Below, in pieces: positions 44,137 through 54,146 of a stretch of DNA of 64,000 bases. This DNA is from Virgibacillus sp. LDC-1 (GTDB taxonomy: Bacteria; Bacillota; Bacilli; Bacillales; Amphibacillaceae). The DNA lies in contig NZ_JARUVL010000007.1 of assembly GCF_030137545.1 (NCBI RefSeq), positions 80,377-144,376 on the forward strand. The letters run 5' to 3'. Every line of letters starts with the position of its first letter. The stretch's first letter is position 1. The position numbers and the translations under genes were made by a program. The notes beneath the pieces are model-generated. The model saw only the letters and a list, made by a program, of their open reading frames with translations. It made no database searches and had not been told where the DNA came from.

Positions 44137-44197
44137 TCGAATTGTCCTCCCTTTTTATAGGTAAAACTAGTTTTGAAGGTTTCCCTTCTCAATTTCT

Positions 44198-44251
44198 AGT
44201 ATAGGAGGTGTTTATTAAGCGAGTATGAGGGTAGTGTAAAGGTTTTGTAAA
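44198..44251 (-). promoter_or_regulatory. Pho boxes and promoter of the pst operon
   Basis: On minus, TTTACA repeats at 44251-44246 and 44240-44235, with a degenerate third (CTCATA) at 44229-44224, all starting 11 bp apart. A -10 TATACT follows at 44203-44198. This fits PhoP~P activation under phosphate limitation. Confidence 0.8.
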
Positions 44252-44292
44252 TTTGCCTTTCATTAAGCTTTTTCCTCTGTAACAAGGGCATA

Positions 44293-44318
44293 ATAAAAGA
44301 CCCTTTTAAAAAGGGCCT
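44293..44318 (-). terminator. Terminator of the NSS transporter gene
   Basis: GGCCCTTTT pairs with AAAAGGGTC on minus, followed by TTTTATT. Confidence 0.75.
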
Positions 44319-44342
44319 AGTATCAAATATTCGTATGAAAGG

Positions 44343-45686
44343 TTACCAAATTTGAAGTACATCAAGCATGACGACAATAATTAACACTGGTGCGACATAG
44401 CGAATGAGGAAAAACCACGTACGAAACAATCCGTAGCTAATTCTACTGCCTTGCTTTAACTCTTCATATAAGGCAGATTTCTTCATTTTCATAGAAACAA
44501 AAAGGGCCATCAGTAAAGCGCCAATCGGCATTAAAATGTTACTGACTAAGTAATCAGCAAAATCAAAAATGGATTTATTAAACAGCGAGATGTCACTCCA
44601 AACACCAAAAGAAAGTGCAGAAGGGATACCTACGATAAAAATAAGTAAACCAATTATCCATGCCCACTTCTTTCGTTTTTGAATGTCCCCTTTTGAGATG
44701 ACCGCAACAATAATTTCCAGCATCGAAAACGCAGAGGTTAGCGCGGCAAAAAGAAAGACGATTAAAAATGCAGCAAAGAAAAACATCCCAAATGGTAGTT
44801 GACTAAAAATAGTTGGTAATACGTGAAATAATAAAACAGGTCCAGCATCAGGCTCAAGTCCAAATGAAAAAACAGCTGGGAAAATAGCAAGACCTGCTAA
44901 AAGTACAATCGCAATATTCATTGCTACAATGGAAAGTGCTGATCGCGGTAAACTTTGATCTTTTGGTAAATAAGAGCTGTATGTAACCATAACAGAAACA
45001 CCAATACTTAATGTGAAAAACGATTGGCCCATTGCTTCTAAAATCGTTTCTGAAGTAACCTTTGAGAAATCAGGGAAGAATAGAAAGTTCATTCCTAGAC
45101 CTGCGTTTTCTAAGGTAACTGCACGAACAACTAAGATAATAAATAAAATAGATAATGCCGGCATCATAATAGTACTTGTTCGTTCAATTCCTTTTTGCAC
45201 GCCTTTAGCAACTACAAGAATCGTCACTACCATAAAAATAAATTGCACGGTTAAACTGAACGCTGGGTTAGCAATTTTTTCACCAAACAGTGCAGCATAT
45301 CCGCTCGTATCTAATGAACTTAAGTCACCTGAGAATACCATTCCAAGATAGCCTACGACCCATCCTCCAATAACACTGTAAAAGGATAGAAGAATAAAGC
45401 ATGTTACCATCCCTAATATACCGATCCAAAACCATGGTGTACCAGGTGCAATCTTTTTAAACGAACGAACAGCATCCTGCTGCCCAGTTCTTCCGATGGT
45501 GAATTCTGCAATTAATAATGGAAGGCCGAGTATTAATGTAAATAAAATAAAAATGAGGAGGAACGCTCCCCCACCGTTTTGCCCTGTAATATAAGGAAAT
45601 TTCCAAATGGCACCTAATCCAATAGCTGATCCAGCAGCAGCTAAAATAAAACCAAGTCTTGTTGTGAATTGTTCACGCTGATTCAA
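44343..45686 (-). CDS. Sodium-dependent transporter, NSS/SNF family
   Basis: A 447-aa transporter with eleven to twelve helices. It starts with the SNF signature [35 protein letters not shown] and has the family helix 6 region [20 protein letters not shown]. It takes up an amino acid or osmolyte with Na+. Bacillus homologues are YocR and YhdH. GAAGGGAGTATTTATC precedes ATG at 45686. The substrate cannot be assigned from sequence. Confidence 0.9.
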   Translation of the reverse strand: MNQREQFTTRLGFILAAAGSAIGLGAIWKFPYITGQNGGGAFLLIFILFTLILGLPLLIAEFTIGRTGQQDAVRSFKKIAPGTPWFWIGILGMVTCFILLSFYSVIGGWVVGYLGMVFSGDLSSLDTSGYAALFGEKIANPAFSLTVQFIFMVVTILVVAKGVQKGIERTSTIMMPALSILFIILVVRAVTLENAGLGMNFLFFPDFSKVTSETILEAMGQSFFTLSIGVSVMVTYSSYLPKDQSLPRSALSIVAMNIAIVLLAGLAIFPAVFSFGLEPDAGPVLLFHVLPTIFSQLPFGMFFFAAFLIVFLFAALTSAFSMLEIIVAVISKGDIQKRKKWAWIIGLLIFIVGIPSALSFGVWSDISLFNKSIFDFADYLVSNILMPIGALLMALFVSMKMKKSALYEELKQGSRISYGLFRTWFFLIRYVAPVLIIVVMLDVLQIW

Positions 45687-45892
45687 GATAAATACTCCCT
45701 TCTTTACGTTGAGACTAACGAAATATATTATTCCAATTTTCCTTTATTGATCATGGATTGTCAATCCTGAGTATTGTTGTTTCTGAATAATGGTTCGAAA
45801 TCAGAAAGGAGTTAGGACAAAACAGTAGAATTTGTTTTAAAATACACATCATACCACCGCAGTTTGAAAATGGGGTTCGCATTCACCACAAT
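45687..45892. other. Intergenic stretch before the 21-bp array
   Basis: Contains the promoter region of the NSS transporter gene. CGCAGTTTGAAAATGGGGTTCGCATTC near 45859 resembles the start of the repeat remnant at 8672. Nothing else recognised. Confidence 0.4.
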
Positions 45893-46107
45893 CGATCGAG
45901 AAAGCCCCAAACGATCAAGAAAGTGCGACAAACGATCAAGAATCGGGGCAACTCGATCAAGAAACCGCCTCAAACGATCGAGAAAGCCCCCAAACGATCG
46001 AGAAACCGCCCCAAACGATCGAGAACACCCCAAATTCGATCGAGAAACCGCCGCAAACGATCGAGAAAGTGCGACAAACGATCAAGAATCCCCTCAACTT
46101 GATCAAG
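45893..46107. repeat. 21-bp tandem repeat array with GATC in every unit
   Basis: Eleven units start with (C/T)GATC(A/G)AG at 45893, 45912, 45933, 45954, 45975, 45995, 46016, 46037, 46058, 46079 and 46100, almost all 21 bp apart. The spacer between cores varies (AAACCGCCTCAAA, AAAGTGCGACAAA and similar). Because 21 is divisible by three, frames on both strands stay open and give false proteins of (F)LDRL or NDRE type. It lies directly after the potD stop. Confidence 0.9.
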
Positions 46108-46124
46108 AAACAGACGTGGCTTGT

Positions 46125-47198
46125 TTATTTTGGATGCATTTTAAATTCCAAAAAGAGATCATTATAATACGAAAGCATTTTTGGCCCTAAATTTTTATAT
46201 ACTTCTAGTTTTTCGGTCAGCTCTGGTGGAGGATAGAAGCGTTCATCATTTACCATTTCTTCATCCATATAGGAAAGTGCTGCTTTGTTAGGTGTTGAAT
46301 ATGCCACATATTCCGTGTTTTGAGCAGCGATTTCAGGGTCTAGCATAAAGTTAATAAATTGATGAGCTGCCTCTATGTTCTTAACTGTCTTTGGAATAAC
46401 CATATTATCAAACCATAGATTGGAGCCTTCCTTTGGAACTACATAGTCAATTGCTTCGTTTTCCCACATAATATCGGCTGCATCGCCAGACCATAGCACA
46501 GCAATTGCTGCTTCATTATTTTGCATGAGTAACTTATTTTCATCTCCAACAATGGCTTTAATGTTCGGTGTGAGCGTCTCTAGCTTTTGTGAAGCTTCCT
46601 GTAAATGCTGTTTATTCGTATCGTTTAAGGAGTAGCCAAGACTATTTAACCCCATCCCTATGACCTCACGTGCACCATCAACGAGTAAAATTTCATTTTT
46701 TAATGCTGGATCCCATAAGTCATTCCAGCTTGTAAATGTTTTGTTGGGCAATAGCTCTGGATTAAAAGCGATTCCTACAGTCCCCCAAAAATAGGGGATG
46801 GAATATTTATTGCCTGGATCAAAAGGCAAATCCATAAAACGATCATCAATGTTATTCAGGTTTGGAAGCTTTCTGTGATCTAGTGGGATAAGGAGATCCT
46901 CTTCCCGCATTTTATCAATCATATACTCGGAAGGAACGGCGATATCATAGGTAGTTCCACCTTGCTGTATTTTTGTTAGCATTGCTTCATTGGAATCGAA
47001 GGTTTCGTAAATAACATTGACCCCTGTTTCTTTTTCAAATTGTTTAATTAAATCCATATCAATATAGTTTCCCCAGTTATAAATGGTGAGTGTATTCTCG
47101 CCACTATAGCCTTGTGACTCATTCATTGCTTGTATCGCATATAAAAGGATCGCGGACAGGATAATACCTGCTATAAAAAGCTGCAGCAGTTTTTTCAT
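46125..47198 (-). CDS. potD: PotD, spermidine/putrescine-binding protein
   Basis: A 357-aa exterior binding protein with an N-terminal signal anchor (residues 5-25, no lipobox Cys). The mature domain begins TLTIYNWGNYIDMDLIKQFEKETGVNV, the PotD/PotF pattern, and includes VPSEYMIDKMREEDLL and WSGDAADIMWENE. It delivers polyamines to PotBC. It overlaps potC by 4 bp and is last in potABCD. The 21-bp repeat array begins right after its stop. Confidence 0.93.
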   Translation of the reverse strand: MKKLLQLFIAGIILSAILLYAIQAMNESQGYSGENTLTIYNWGNYIDMDLIKQFEKETGVNVIYETFDSNEAMLTKIQQGGTTYDIAVPSEYMIDKMREEDLLIPLDHRKLPNLNNIDDRFMDLPFDPGNKYSIPYFWGTVGIAFNPELLPNKTFTSWNDLWDPALKNEILLVDGAREVIGMGLNSLGYSLNDTNKQHLQEASQKLETLTPNIKAIVGDENKLLMQNNEAAIAVLWSGDAADIMWENEAIDYVVPKEGSNLWFDNMVIPKTVKNIEAAHQFINFMLDPEIAAQNTEYVAYSTPNKAALSYMDEEMVNDERFYPPPELTEKLEVYKNLGPKMLSYYNDLFLEFKMHPK

Positions 47199-47995
47199 TT
47201 TCTAATCCCCACTCCTTTCATATTCGTACGTTGCGTTATGAAATAATAGACGATCACGAGTAGTATCGTGACAACAAATAAAACTGCAGATAATGCATTA
47301 ATATTTAATGAAATTCCTTGCCGTGCAAGCGAGTATATTTCTACAGACAAGGTAGAAAATCCATTTCCTGTAACAAAGAACGTAACTGCAAAATCGTCTA
47401 AGGAATACGTTAATGCCATAAAGAATCCAGCGAAAATACCTGGTGTAATATATGGTAAGACAACCTTTGTAAGCACATTCCAATTGCTTGCTCCAAGGTC
47501 TTTTGCAGCATCAACTAAAGAAGGACTCATCTCCATTAGCTTTGGCAATACGAGTAGCACAACGATCGGGATACTAAATGCGATATGGGAAAGCAGGACA
47601 GAATAAAAACCAAGCTTAATCCCAGCAAAGGTAAATAAGATTAAAAATGATGCGCCAATAATAACATCTGGACTAACGATGAGCACATTATTTAACGAAA
47701 GCAGTGTATTTTTCATTCGTTTTTTATATGCGTGAATACTTAAGGCGCCAAACACACCGATTATCGTAGCGATTAAAGATGATAATAGAGCGATTACGAG
47801 TGTGTTTAAAACAATGATGAAAAGACGTGTATCATGAAAAAGCTCCTTATACCAATCTAAGGTGAATCCTTCAAAATGACTCATCGTTCCTCCGCTATTA
47901 AACGAATAAAAGATAAGGAAGAAGATTGGTGTATAAAGAATCGCAAATATAATAAATAGAAATATTTTTGCAGTAGGAGTTGATTTATGATGCAT
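47195..47995 (-). CDS. potC: PotC, polyamine ABC transporter permease
   Basis: A 266-aa permease with about six helices and the EAA loop DAAKDLGASNWNVLTKVVLPYITPGI. Its ATG follows the potB stop by one base. It forms the inner-membrane channel with PotB and ends by overlapping potD by 4 bp. Confidence 0.93.
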   Translation of the reverse strand: MHHKSTPTAKIFLFIIFAILYTPIFFLIFYSFNSGGTMSHFEGFTLDWYKELFHDTRLFIIVLNTLVIALLSSLIATIIGVFGALSIHAYKKRMKNTLLSLNNVLIVSPDVIIGASFLILFTFAGIKLGFYSVLLSHIAFSIPIVVLLVLPKLMEMSPSLVDAAKDLGASNWNVLTKVVLPYITPGIFAGFFMALTYSLDDFAVTFFVTGNGFSTLSVEIYSLARQGISLNINALSAVLFVVTILLVIVYYFITQRTNMKGVGIRK

Positions 47996-47996
47996 G

Positions 47997-48800
47997 TTAC
48001 ACCCCTCGCTTTCTATCGCGGGTTAAGAACATAATGAAAAACATCGCGATAATGAGAAATACAGCGATCGTCGCGCCCATGCCCCAATCCTGTGTCACAA
48101 GAAAATGCTGTTCGATTGCGGTTCCTAGTGTAATAACACGGTTTCCGGCAATTAGTCTTGTAAGCATGAATAAGGAAAGTGCAGGGATAAATACGATTTG
48201 GCAGCCAGATTTAACACCATCAATAGTTAATGGAAAAATAACTCTCCGAAATGCGGTCCACTTGGATGCGCCTAAATCGTTTGCAGCATCTAAAAGCGAA
48301 GGATTCAGTTCGTTAAGCGCATTGAATATCGGCAAAATCATAAACGGAATAAAAATATAGACTGCGACAAATATAAAGCTAAAATCGGTAAACAAAATTT
48401 GCCTTGAGCCAATTCCGATCATTTCTAGGAGGCTATTTGCCATCCCGTATTGTCCGAAAATTCCAATGAATGCATATGCCTTTAACAAAAGATTTACCCA
48501 TGACGGCACAATAATAAGTAAAAGCCAAAGCTGCTTATGCTTTGTTTTTGTTAATAAATATGCAGTTGGGTAAGCAAAGAGTAAGGAAATTAACGTAATT
48601 AAAAAAGCATACCAAAACGAGCTTAATGTCATTTTTAAATAAACGGGTGTAAAAAACTTTTGATAATTAATTAGTGAAAAATTTCCTTCAATATCAAAAA
48701 AGGAATAATATAAAACAAGCATGATAGGCGCGATTACGAATAGCACGATCCAGAGTGAATACGGAATCATGTACAGGTTGCGAGTCAGCTTATTTCCCAT
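47997..48800 (-). CDS. potB: PotB, polyamine ABC transporter permease
   Basis: A 267-aa permease with about six helices and the EAA loop [26 protein letters not shown]. It overlaps the end of potA by 11 bp, showing translational coupling. Confidence 0.93.
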   Translation of the reverse strand: MGNKLTRNLYMIPYSLWIVLFVIAPIMLVLYYSFFDIEGNFSLINYQKFFTPVYLKMTLSSFWYAFLITLISLLFAYPTAYLLTKTKHKQLWLLLIIVPSWVNLLLKAYAFIGIFGQYGMANSLLEMIGIGSRQILFTDFSFIFVAVYIFIPFMILPIFNALNELNPSLLDAANDLGASKWTAFRRVIFPLTIDGVKSGCQIVFIPALSLFMLTRLIAGNRVITLGTAIEQHFLVTQDWGMGATIAVFLIIAMFFIMFLTRDRKRGV

Positions 48801-49902
48801 CCGCTTCTCCCTCCGTGTAGGCCTCTAGTCGCCGATCAAATTCCTCTTCTGTTTCGCCAAGACGCATGACGTGGATTGCTTCTGGATCAAAGTACAAGCC
48901 GATTTTATCACCTACACTTGCTTTTTTTGTAGAGTGAACGAGCCATTCATTCCCAGCTTCATCCGAGCCAAAGATTTCATAGTGAACACCACGGAAAAGC
49001 TGCGAATCGACGGTGATTTGTAGCTTTCCTTGTTCTGGCGCTGTAATTTGCAGATCCTCAGGACGGATAACGATCTCGACAGGCTCCTGTGCACTTATTC
49101 CTTGGTCCACACATTCAAATTCACGACCTGCAAATTGAACGAGGAAATCTCGTACCATCGTTCCCTCCGCAATATTTGATTCACCAATAAAGTCGGCTAC
49201 AAAGCGATTAATAGGCTCATCATAAATATCAATTGGCGTACCACTTTGTTGGATTTTTCCTTTGTTAATAACAAAGATTTCATCGGACATTGCCAATGCT
49301 TCTTCTTGATCATGTGTGACAAAAATAAACGTAATTCCTAGACGGCGCTGCAACTGGCGAAGCTCGTACTGCATTTGTGTCCGCAATTTGAGGTCAAGCG
49401 CTGATAATGGTTCATCAAGTAAAATAACCTCTGGCTCATTAACGATCGCACGGGCGATTGCAACACGCTGACGTTGTCCACCAGACATTTCACTTATTTC
49501 CCGATTTTCATAACCAGCTAGATTTACAAAGCTAAGTGCTTTCTTTACTTTTTCTTCGATTACTTTATTTTTAAGCTTTTTGATTCGTAAACCAAAAGCG
49601 ACATTTTCAAAAACATTTAAGTGTGGAAATAGGGCATAGTCCTGAAAAACAGTGTTAACCTGACGTTTGTTGGCTGGAATATGATTGCATTTTTTCCCAT
49701 TAAAATAAATGTCACCTGAGGTTGCTTCAATAAACCCTGCAATTAAACGGAGGATTGTTGTTTTACCGCAACCAGATGGTCCAAGCAATGTATAAAATTT
49801 TCCACGCTCTATTTCAAAGCTAACATTGTCTAGTACAGGTTGGTCATCCCCAAATTTCTTCGTAACATTTGTAAATTGAATCATTGGAATTGGCTTGTTC
49901 AT
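48790..49902 (-). CDS. potA: PotA, polyamine ABC transporter ATPase
   Basis: A 370-aa ATPase with Walker [10 protein letters not shown], signature [16 protein letters not shown], Walker [15 protein letters not shown] and a C-terminal TOBE domain (about 285-345). GGGAGAGTGTAA precedes the ATG. It is the first gene of potABCD. No regulator gene of the Xre-cupin type often seen next to bacillus potA is present here. Confidence 0.93.
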   Translation of the reverse strand: MNKPIPMIQFTNVTKKFGDDQPVLDNVSFEIERGKFYTLLGPSGCGKTTILRLIAGFIEATSGDIYFNGKKCNHIPANKRQVNTVFQDYALFPHLNVFENVAFGLRIKKLKNKVIEEKVKKALSFVNLAGYENREISEMSGGQRQRVAIARAIVNEPEVILLDEPLSALDLKLRTQMQYELRQLQRRLGITFIFVTHDQEEALAMSDEIFVINKGKIQQSGTPIDIYDEPINRFVADFIGESNIAEGTMVRDFLVQFAGREFECVDQGISAQEPVEIVIRPEDLQITAPEQGKLQITVDSQLFRGVHYEIFGSDEAGNEWLVHSTKKASVGDKIGLYFDPEAIHVMRLGETEEEFDRRLEAYTEGEADGK

Positions 49903-50239
49903 TTACACTCTCCCTTTTGTTTTCTGTTTAAAATGCGAACATGTTATATGAAAGCTTGCGGGCTTTCTGGAAAATAGCTTTATAGAAGCTTGTTCCCGTA
50001 TTCTTTATTCATTTAAACCCGGTCTACTTGTTAGTCATATGTTGTGATGCATTTCGGAATAATTATACAAGAAATTTTACGAATTGGAATCTTTTTTTTG
50101 CAACTTCAATTTCTTCGATTAAAATTTCTTGTTAAGCGTTGGTAAAAAAGGGATAGTTGGGAATGAAATAATCCGTTTATCTTATATACTGTTACAATAA
50201 AAGAAGAACATAATGCGATGCTAAACAGGGGAGGTATTT
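49903..50239. other. Divergent promoter region, potA and aadK-like
   Basis: AT-rich; it must carry the promoters of both flanking genes. No operator, repeat or small gene recognised. Confidence 0.5.
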
Positions 50240-51124
50240 ATGAGAACAGAACAAGAGATGATGGACTTGCTTATTCGAATTGCGAAAGACGATGACCGTG
50301 TTCGAGCAGTGTACATGAACGGTTCGCGAACAAACTCGAATGTGAAGAAGGATATTTTTCAAGACTACGATATCGTGTACGTAGTGACAGAAACGAGATC
50401 TTTTATCCAAGATCAAGCATGGATTCACGCCTTTGGAGAATTGCTAATGCTCCAAGAGCCTGATAAAAACGATGCTGCGCTTCATAAGAACGATAATAAT
50501 AACCTGTCCACCTATGGTTATTTAATGCTTTTTACAGATGGAAATCGAATTGACCTTCACATTGAAACGGAAGACCATATGCTTCGAAACTATGGAAATG
50601 ATATGCTTACTGTTCCATTAGTCGATAAGGACAATATACTCCCAGATATTCCTGCTCCCACTGATCAGGATTACTTCGTGCAACGACCGACTGAAGCAAT
50701 GTATAGTAGCTGTTGTAATGATTTTTGGTGGTGTTTACAAAACGTAGCAAAGGGAATCTGGCGGGATGAATTACCTTATGCAAAGCAAATGTTTGAATGT
50801 GTCGTGCGTCATCGCTTAGATGAAATGGTTTCTTGGTGGGTTGGAAGTAACTATAACTTTGAAATATCAGTCGGAAAAATGGGAAAGTATTTTAAAACCT
50901 ATTTGCCCACGGAATATTGGTCTATGTATGAAAAAACATATGCGGGATTTGAATATAACGATATGTGGGAAGCAATCTTTATTTCATGTGAATTGTTTCG
51001 TACATTGGCACAGGACTTATCAGACCAATTATCCTTCCGCTATCCAGAAAAGGATGACAGCAATATGATGAAGTATTTACAAACGGTAAGAAGACTTCCG
51101 TCTGATGCAACGGAAATCATGTAG
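50240..51124 (+). CDS. aadK: Aminoglycoside 6-adenylyltransferase-like (AadK family)
   Basis: A 294-aa protein of the ANT(6)/AadK family, nucleotidyltransferases that adenylylate streptomycin. Visible are the N-terminal REQEMM-like start, AVYMNGSRTN and the catalytic acidic pair in DYDIVYVV (Mg2+ site), then GNRIDLHIE (third Asp). Length matches chromosomal AadK. Chromosomal copies in bacilli often confer only low-level resistance, so this may be a housekeeping gene. AGGGGAGGTATTT precedes the ATG. Confidence 0.9.
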   Translation: MRTEQEMMDLLIRIAKDDDRVRAVYMNGSRTNSNVKKDIFQDYDIVYVVTETRSFIQDQAWIHAFGELLMLQEPDKNDAALHKNDNNNLSTYGYLMLFTDGNRIDLHIETEDHMLRNYGNDMLTVPLVDKDNILPDIPAPTDQDYFVQRPTEAMYSSCCNDFWWCLQNVAKGIWRDELPYAKQMFECVVRHRLDEMVSWWVGSNYNFEISVGKMGKYFKTYLPTEYWSMYEKTYAGFEYNDMWEAIFISCELFRTLAQDLSDQLSFRYPEKDDSNMMKYLQTVRRLPSDATEIM

Positions 51125-51141
51125 GATGCCCAAGTTAATAA

Positions 51142-51185
51142 AAAACGAGCACCTCCCCCGTTTAGGAGAAGTGTGCTCGTTTATT
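51142..51185. terminator. Bidirectional terminator between convergent genes
   Basis: AACGAGCAC and GTGTGCTCGTT arms with flanking A- and T-runs. It overlaps the stop of the minus-strand gene. Confidence 0.75.
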
Positions 51186-52140
51186 GTTCTTGATATAAGT
51201 CATAAATATAATCGAGAAAATCACTGGAATCATATACATCAAGCTCTTCGTTATCAACGGAAACAGAAAGGATATCAATATCTTCATAATCGTCACTATT
51301 CGCAAAATGAAAAGTAACTTCATGCGTTTCTTGGTCGATTGTTAGTTCTCCGTTGAAATCAACATAGTCTGTTTTATCAACTGTTTGAATAAAGGTCCAT
51401 TCTCCTTTATCAAAAACAACTTCAAACATATCATGTAAATTAATATTTTCTTCTTCATCATATACTGCATATTGAACCTCATCGATAGGACTAACATTTA
51501 ATGGAATGAACTGGGTCGGTATAACATATGCACCAATGAGAATAAGGAATGAGAAAAGCACACCAAGCCAGCTGGCCCCACCCTTTTTCTTATAAATGGT
51601 TAAGCGATTCTCATAGTTAGGAGTTGTGGCACGCGTTTTTTTTACGTGTCGTATGGCATGCTTTTTATAAAGCTTATTACCGAAAAAGCCAATAAGCACG
51701 AATGTGACAACGCTAATTACTTGGTCGACCGGATCATTTTCAAATGCTAGTAGGTTTGCTAAGTTATATGTATATCCACTTAAGTATAATAAAAAATCCA
51801 TTACCAACCACACAAGGGAAAAGAGAAACACGAATAAATACATTTTGCGGTATCCGAGCCAGAATGGGCCGAATAAAAACGCGAAAATATTAAAAGAGAT
51901 ACCATTACGAGTTGCTGATTTTTCCCACTTTCGTGCATAGTAGCCTTTATCATCTTGAATATAATCGTATATTTCCTCTTCTAAGGATGGATTACCTTCA
52001 TATGTTTGTTCATGTGTTGTTGCACTTAGTTGTTCGTCAGTACCCTCGTTAATAAACGAATTAGCCTTGCCGCACTTTGGGCAATATTGGTTATTTCTCT
52101 CCATTTGATTTCCACATTTACTACAAAACAATGATGACAC
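51181..52140 (-). CDS. Zinc-ribbon, DUF2628-like membrane protein
   Basis: A 319-aa protein. The N-terminal zinc ribbon has two CxxC pairs (FCSKCGNQ, YCPKCGKA, residues 6-27). A linker leads to NIFAFLFGPFWLGYRKMYLF, typical of DUF2628-like regions, and about three more helices to residue ~215. The exterior C-terminal domain is acidic (DDYEDIDILSVSVDNEE). Function unknown; similar zinc-ribbon membrane proteins are common in bacilli. AAGTGAGGTGTC precedes the ATG. Confidence 0.7.
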   Translation of the reverse strand: MSSLFCSKCGNQMERNNQYCPKCGKANSFINEGTDEQLSATTHEQTYEGNPSLEEEIYDYIQDDKGYYARKWEKSATRNGISFNIFAFLFGPFWLGYRKMYLFVFLFSLVWLVMDFLLYLSGYTYNLANLLAFENDPVDQVISVVTFVLIGFFGNKLYKKHAIRHVKKTRATTPNYENRLTIYKKKGGASWLGVLFSFLILIGAYVIPTQFIPLNVSPIDEVQYAVYDEEENINLHDMFEVVFDKGEWTFIQTVDKTDYVDFNGELTIDQETHEVTFHFANSDDYEDIDILSVSVDNEELDVYDSSDFLDYIYDLYQEQ

Positions 52141-52314
52141 CTCACTTTAAAATAATGGTTTGTTCCTTATATCGGCATATTTTCCCAGTTGATGTAATTT
52201 CTTTAGTTACATTGTGAATGACTGAAGAATAATTGAGGAATAGTGGATTGGCAATGCCCATATTTACGTTGTTTGCATAGTCTATAGAAACGATGGAAAA
52301 AGAGGTGGAAAAGC

Positions 52315-53154
52315 ATGACTTTATATATAAATGCCAACGATCATCCAGGTGTGTTTAAAAATGAAGCGTCCATTAAACCAAACAATCAAGACTATTTTAA
52401 AACGGATTATATGTCTGACATGATTGGGGAACAAAGAAGGCTAAACGCGTCGTTTTCTCAATCGTTTACAATGCTTCAGGAAATGTATAAAGTGCAAGAG
52501 CAGTCCTTTTCCAATCAGTGGGAAAGTATTACCCAAAAGTTGCAGCAGCTTCTTGAAAAACAAGAGAAACGTGAAAACATGGAAACAAAGACAGTACAGC
52601 AGCTTAAGGCTTTAGATGAAAAGCAAACGGCACTTCAAGGAATCGTTCAAGCTGGTGAAGATGAAATGGCAAGGCTGCAGGAAAATATTCAAACAATTAT
52701 CGATGCGGAAAAGCTCCTAGCAGATCATTTTCAACAAATGCATGCTTCAGAAGAGGATATTGTCGCTCGATTAAAGCAATTGACGAGTGATGATCGAGTA
52801 GCAAAGGAAAAACTAAACGCAGTAGAAGAACTAACGATACAACTGGATCGTAAGGTCGATTCTATACAAACACAGCAAACGACAATGGCTGAACAAATGG
52901 CAGGTCAGCAAAAAGAGCAGCAAGTAATAAGAACGGAAATGGATGAACAGCTGGCATTGCTCCAAAAAGTAGGAAGACAGGTAGAACAAATGCGATCGAT
53001 TTTATACGAGCGAGCAAACTATTTAGCGGAGAAGGTAGAGGAAGGATACCAGCTAACCTCCTCTTATATATACCAACTATTTACTGGTGCAGATAAGCCG
53101 ATGTCATTTGTAATGAAGGAAAAAGAAACGAAAAAAGTGCAGCAGCATAATTAA
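52315..53154 (+). CDS. Coiled-coil protein of unknown function
   Basis: A 279-aa soluble protein. The first 45 residues are polar and unstructured. Residues about 45-250 are an almost continuous Gln/Glu-rich coiled coil (for example KLQQLLEKQEKREN, QLDRKVDSIQTQQTTMAEQM). The tail GYQLTSSYIYQLFTGADKPMSFVMKEK may form a separate short motif. GAGGTGGAAAAGC precedes the ATG. No partner is adjacent. It resembles structural or scaffold proteins only in overall composition. Confidence 0.65.
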   Translation: MTLYINANDHPGVFKNEASIKPNNQDYFKTDYMSDMIGEQRRLNASFSQSFTMLQEMYKVQEQSFSNQWESITQKLQQLLEKQEKRENMETKTVQQLKALDEKQTALQGIVQAGEDEMARLQENIQTIIDAEKLLADHFQQMHASEEDIVARLKQLTSDDRVAKEKLNAVEELTIQLDRKVDSIQTQQTTMAEQMAGQQKEQQVIRTEMDEQLALLQKVGRQVEQMRSILYERANYLAEKVEEGYQLTSSYIYQLFTGADKPMSFVMKEKETKKVQQHN

Positions 53155-53219
53155 CAATGAAAAATGGACGCATATGACGAAAAAAGATGCGGTGTCACAC
53201 CTGCAGGGGATAAGAAAAT

Positions 53220-53257
53220 AGAGCCTGAACATCGGTTTCTGATGAGCGGGCTCTTTT
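53220..53257 (+). terminator. Terminator after the coiled-coil gene
   Basis: GAGCCtG and CGGGCTC arms with an inner CATC/GATG stem and TTTT. Confidence 0.7.
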
Positions 53258-53285
53258 AAGCTTTCGGTGTATTATATTTACCTCG

Positions 53286-53924
53286 TTACAATCCTAAAAA
53301 ATCTTCAAGTTGGTAATCTATTATCCCCCCAGAAGTAATCTCTTCAATTAAATGAATTAATCTCTCGCCATTAACTAAATAAATAGGCTTATCTATAACA
53401 TATGAAATCGCCTGATTTGTAAAGTCACTAGTTGTTATGAAGTACCCCTTTTCAGCTTTGCAGTCCATGATAGCACTATGAAATTTCTGAATTTGCGGGC
53501 GAGTAACCTTTGACTTGGTAAGGCGCTTGCACTCCGCAATCGCAAAGAAGTTATCTTTATAGATTAATATATCTTTACCACCATCACCGGTTGGCTTTGT
53601 GACGTGTGCATCATAGCCCATCTGTTGAAATAAACCACTTATGTAGTATTCAAACTGTAAGGAAGTCCTCTTTTTCAATTGATTTAATGTGCCAAGTCGT
53701 TGAAGTTCAAGTCGCTGCATTTCCATTTCTCTAACTTTTCTTTGTTTATTTCTATATTGTTTTAACCAAATTAGCCCAGTTATCAAAACTCCAATAGAAA
53801 TCCAAGTAAGCAAAGACAATGAAGAGAGCCAAATCAAGAAATTATAAGCCATTGTTGCTATGAAAAGAATGGCAATGCTTATTATTAATAATTTGAGTTC
53901 TGTCTTTTTTCTACGTCTAACCAT
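53286..53924 (-). CDS. Membrane-anchored Mrr-type nuclease
   Basis: A 212-aa protein. Residues about 11-54 form two membrane helices. Residues 85-212 are an Mrr_cat/restriction-endonuclease-like domain with the PD-(D/E)xK-type pattern GDGGKDILI (D118), AECKR (E131, K133) and RPQIQKF (Q144). Anchored Mrr-like nucleases are known in several bacteria, some linked to defence or DNA turnover. No methylase or partner gene is adjacent. AGGTGAACGCTT precedes the ATG. Confidence 0.75.
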   Translation of the reverse strand: MVRRRKKTELKLLIISIAILFIATMAYNFLIWLSSLSLLTWISIGVLITGLIWLKQYRNKQRKVREMEMQRLELQRLGTLNQLKKRTSLQFEYYISGLFQQMGYDAHVTKPTGDGGKDILIYKDNFFAIAECKRLTKSKVTRPQIQKFHSAIMDCKAEKGYFITTSDFTNQAISYVIDKPIYLVNGERLIHLIEEITSGGIIDYQLEDFLGL

Positions 53925-54146
53925 AAGCGTTCACCTCACATCTTGCAGTATGTCCTTAAAAGAATATTTCCATAAATAAATCAGAAGCTAGTTTATCGTT
54001 TCCTAAAGTTTTTGAAAGAACCGTATGAGTAAAAAAATGAACTTCGTATAATAGACTTTAATACAGATCAATTTACAAATACTTCTTGCATTCACATAAA
54101 CCGCTTGATATGTTAAGAACAGCAGAGATTTAAAGGGGTTGAAGGG

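Noticed and set aside
45893-46107. CRISPR array
   Set aside because: Units and spacers are too short (about 8-bp core, 13-bp variable) and no cas genes are present.
45812-46190. Overlapping open frames on both strands (NDRE- and FLDRL-type heptapeptide repeats)
   Set aside because: They arise because the 21-bp repeat unit keeps all frames open; composition and lack of ribosome binding sites speak against real proteins.
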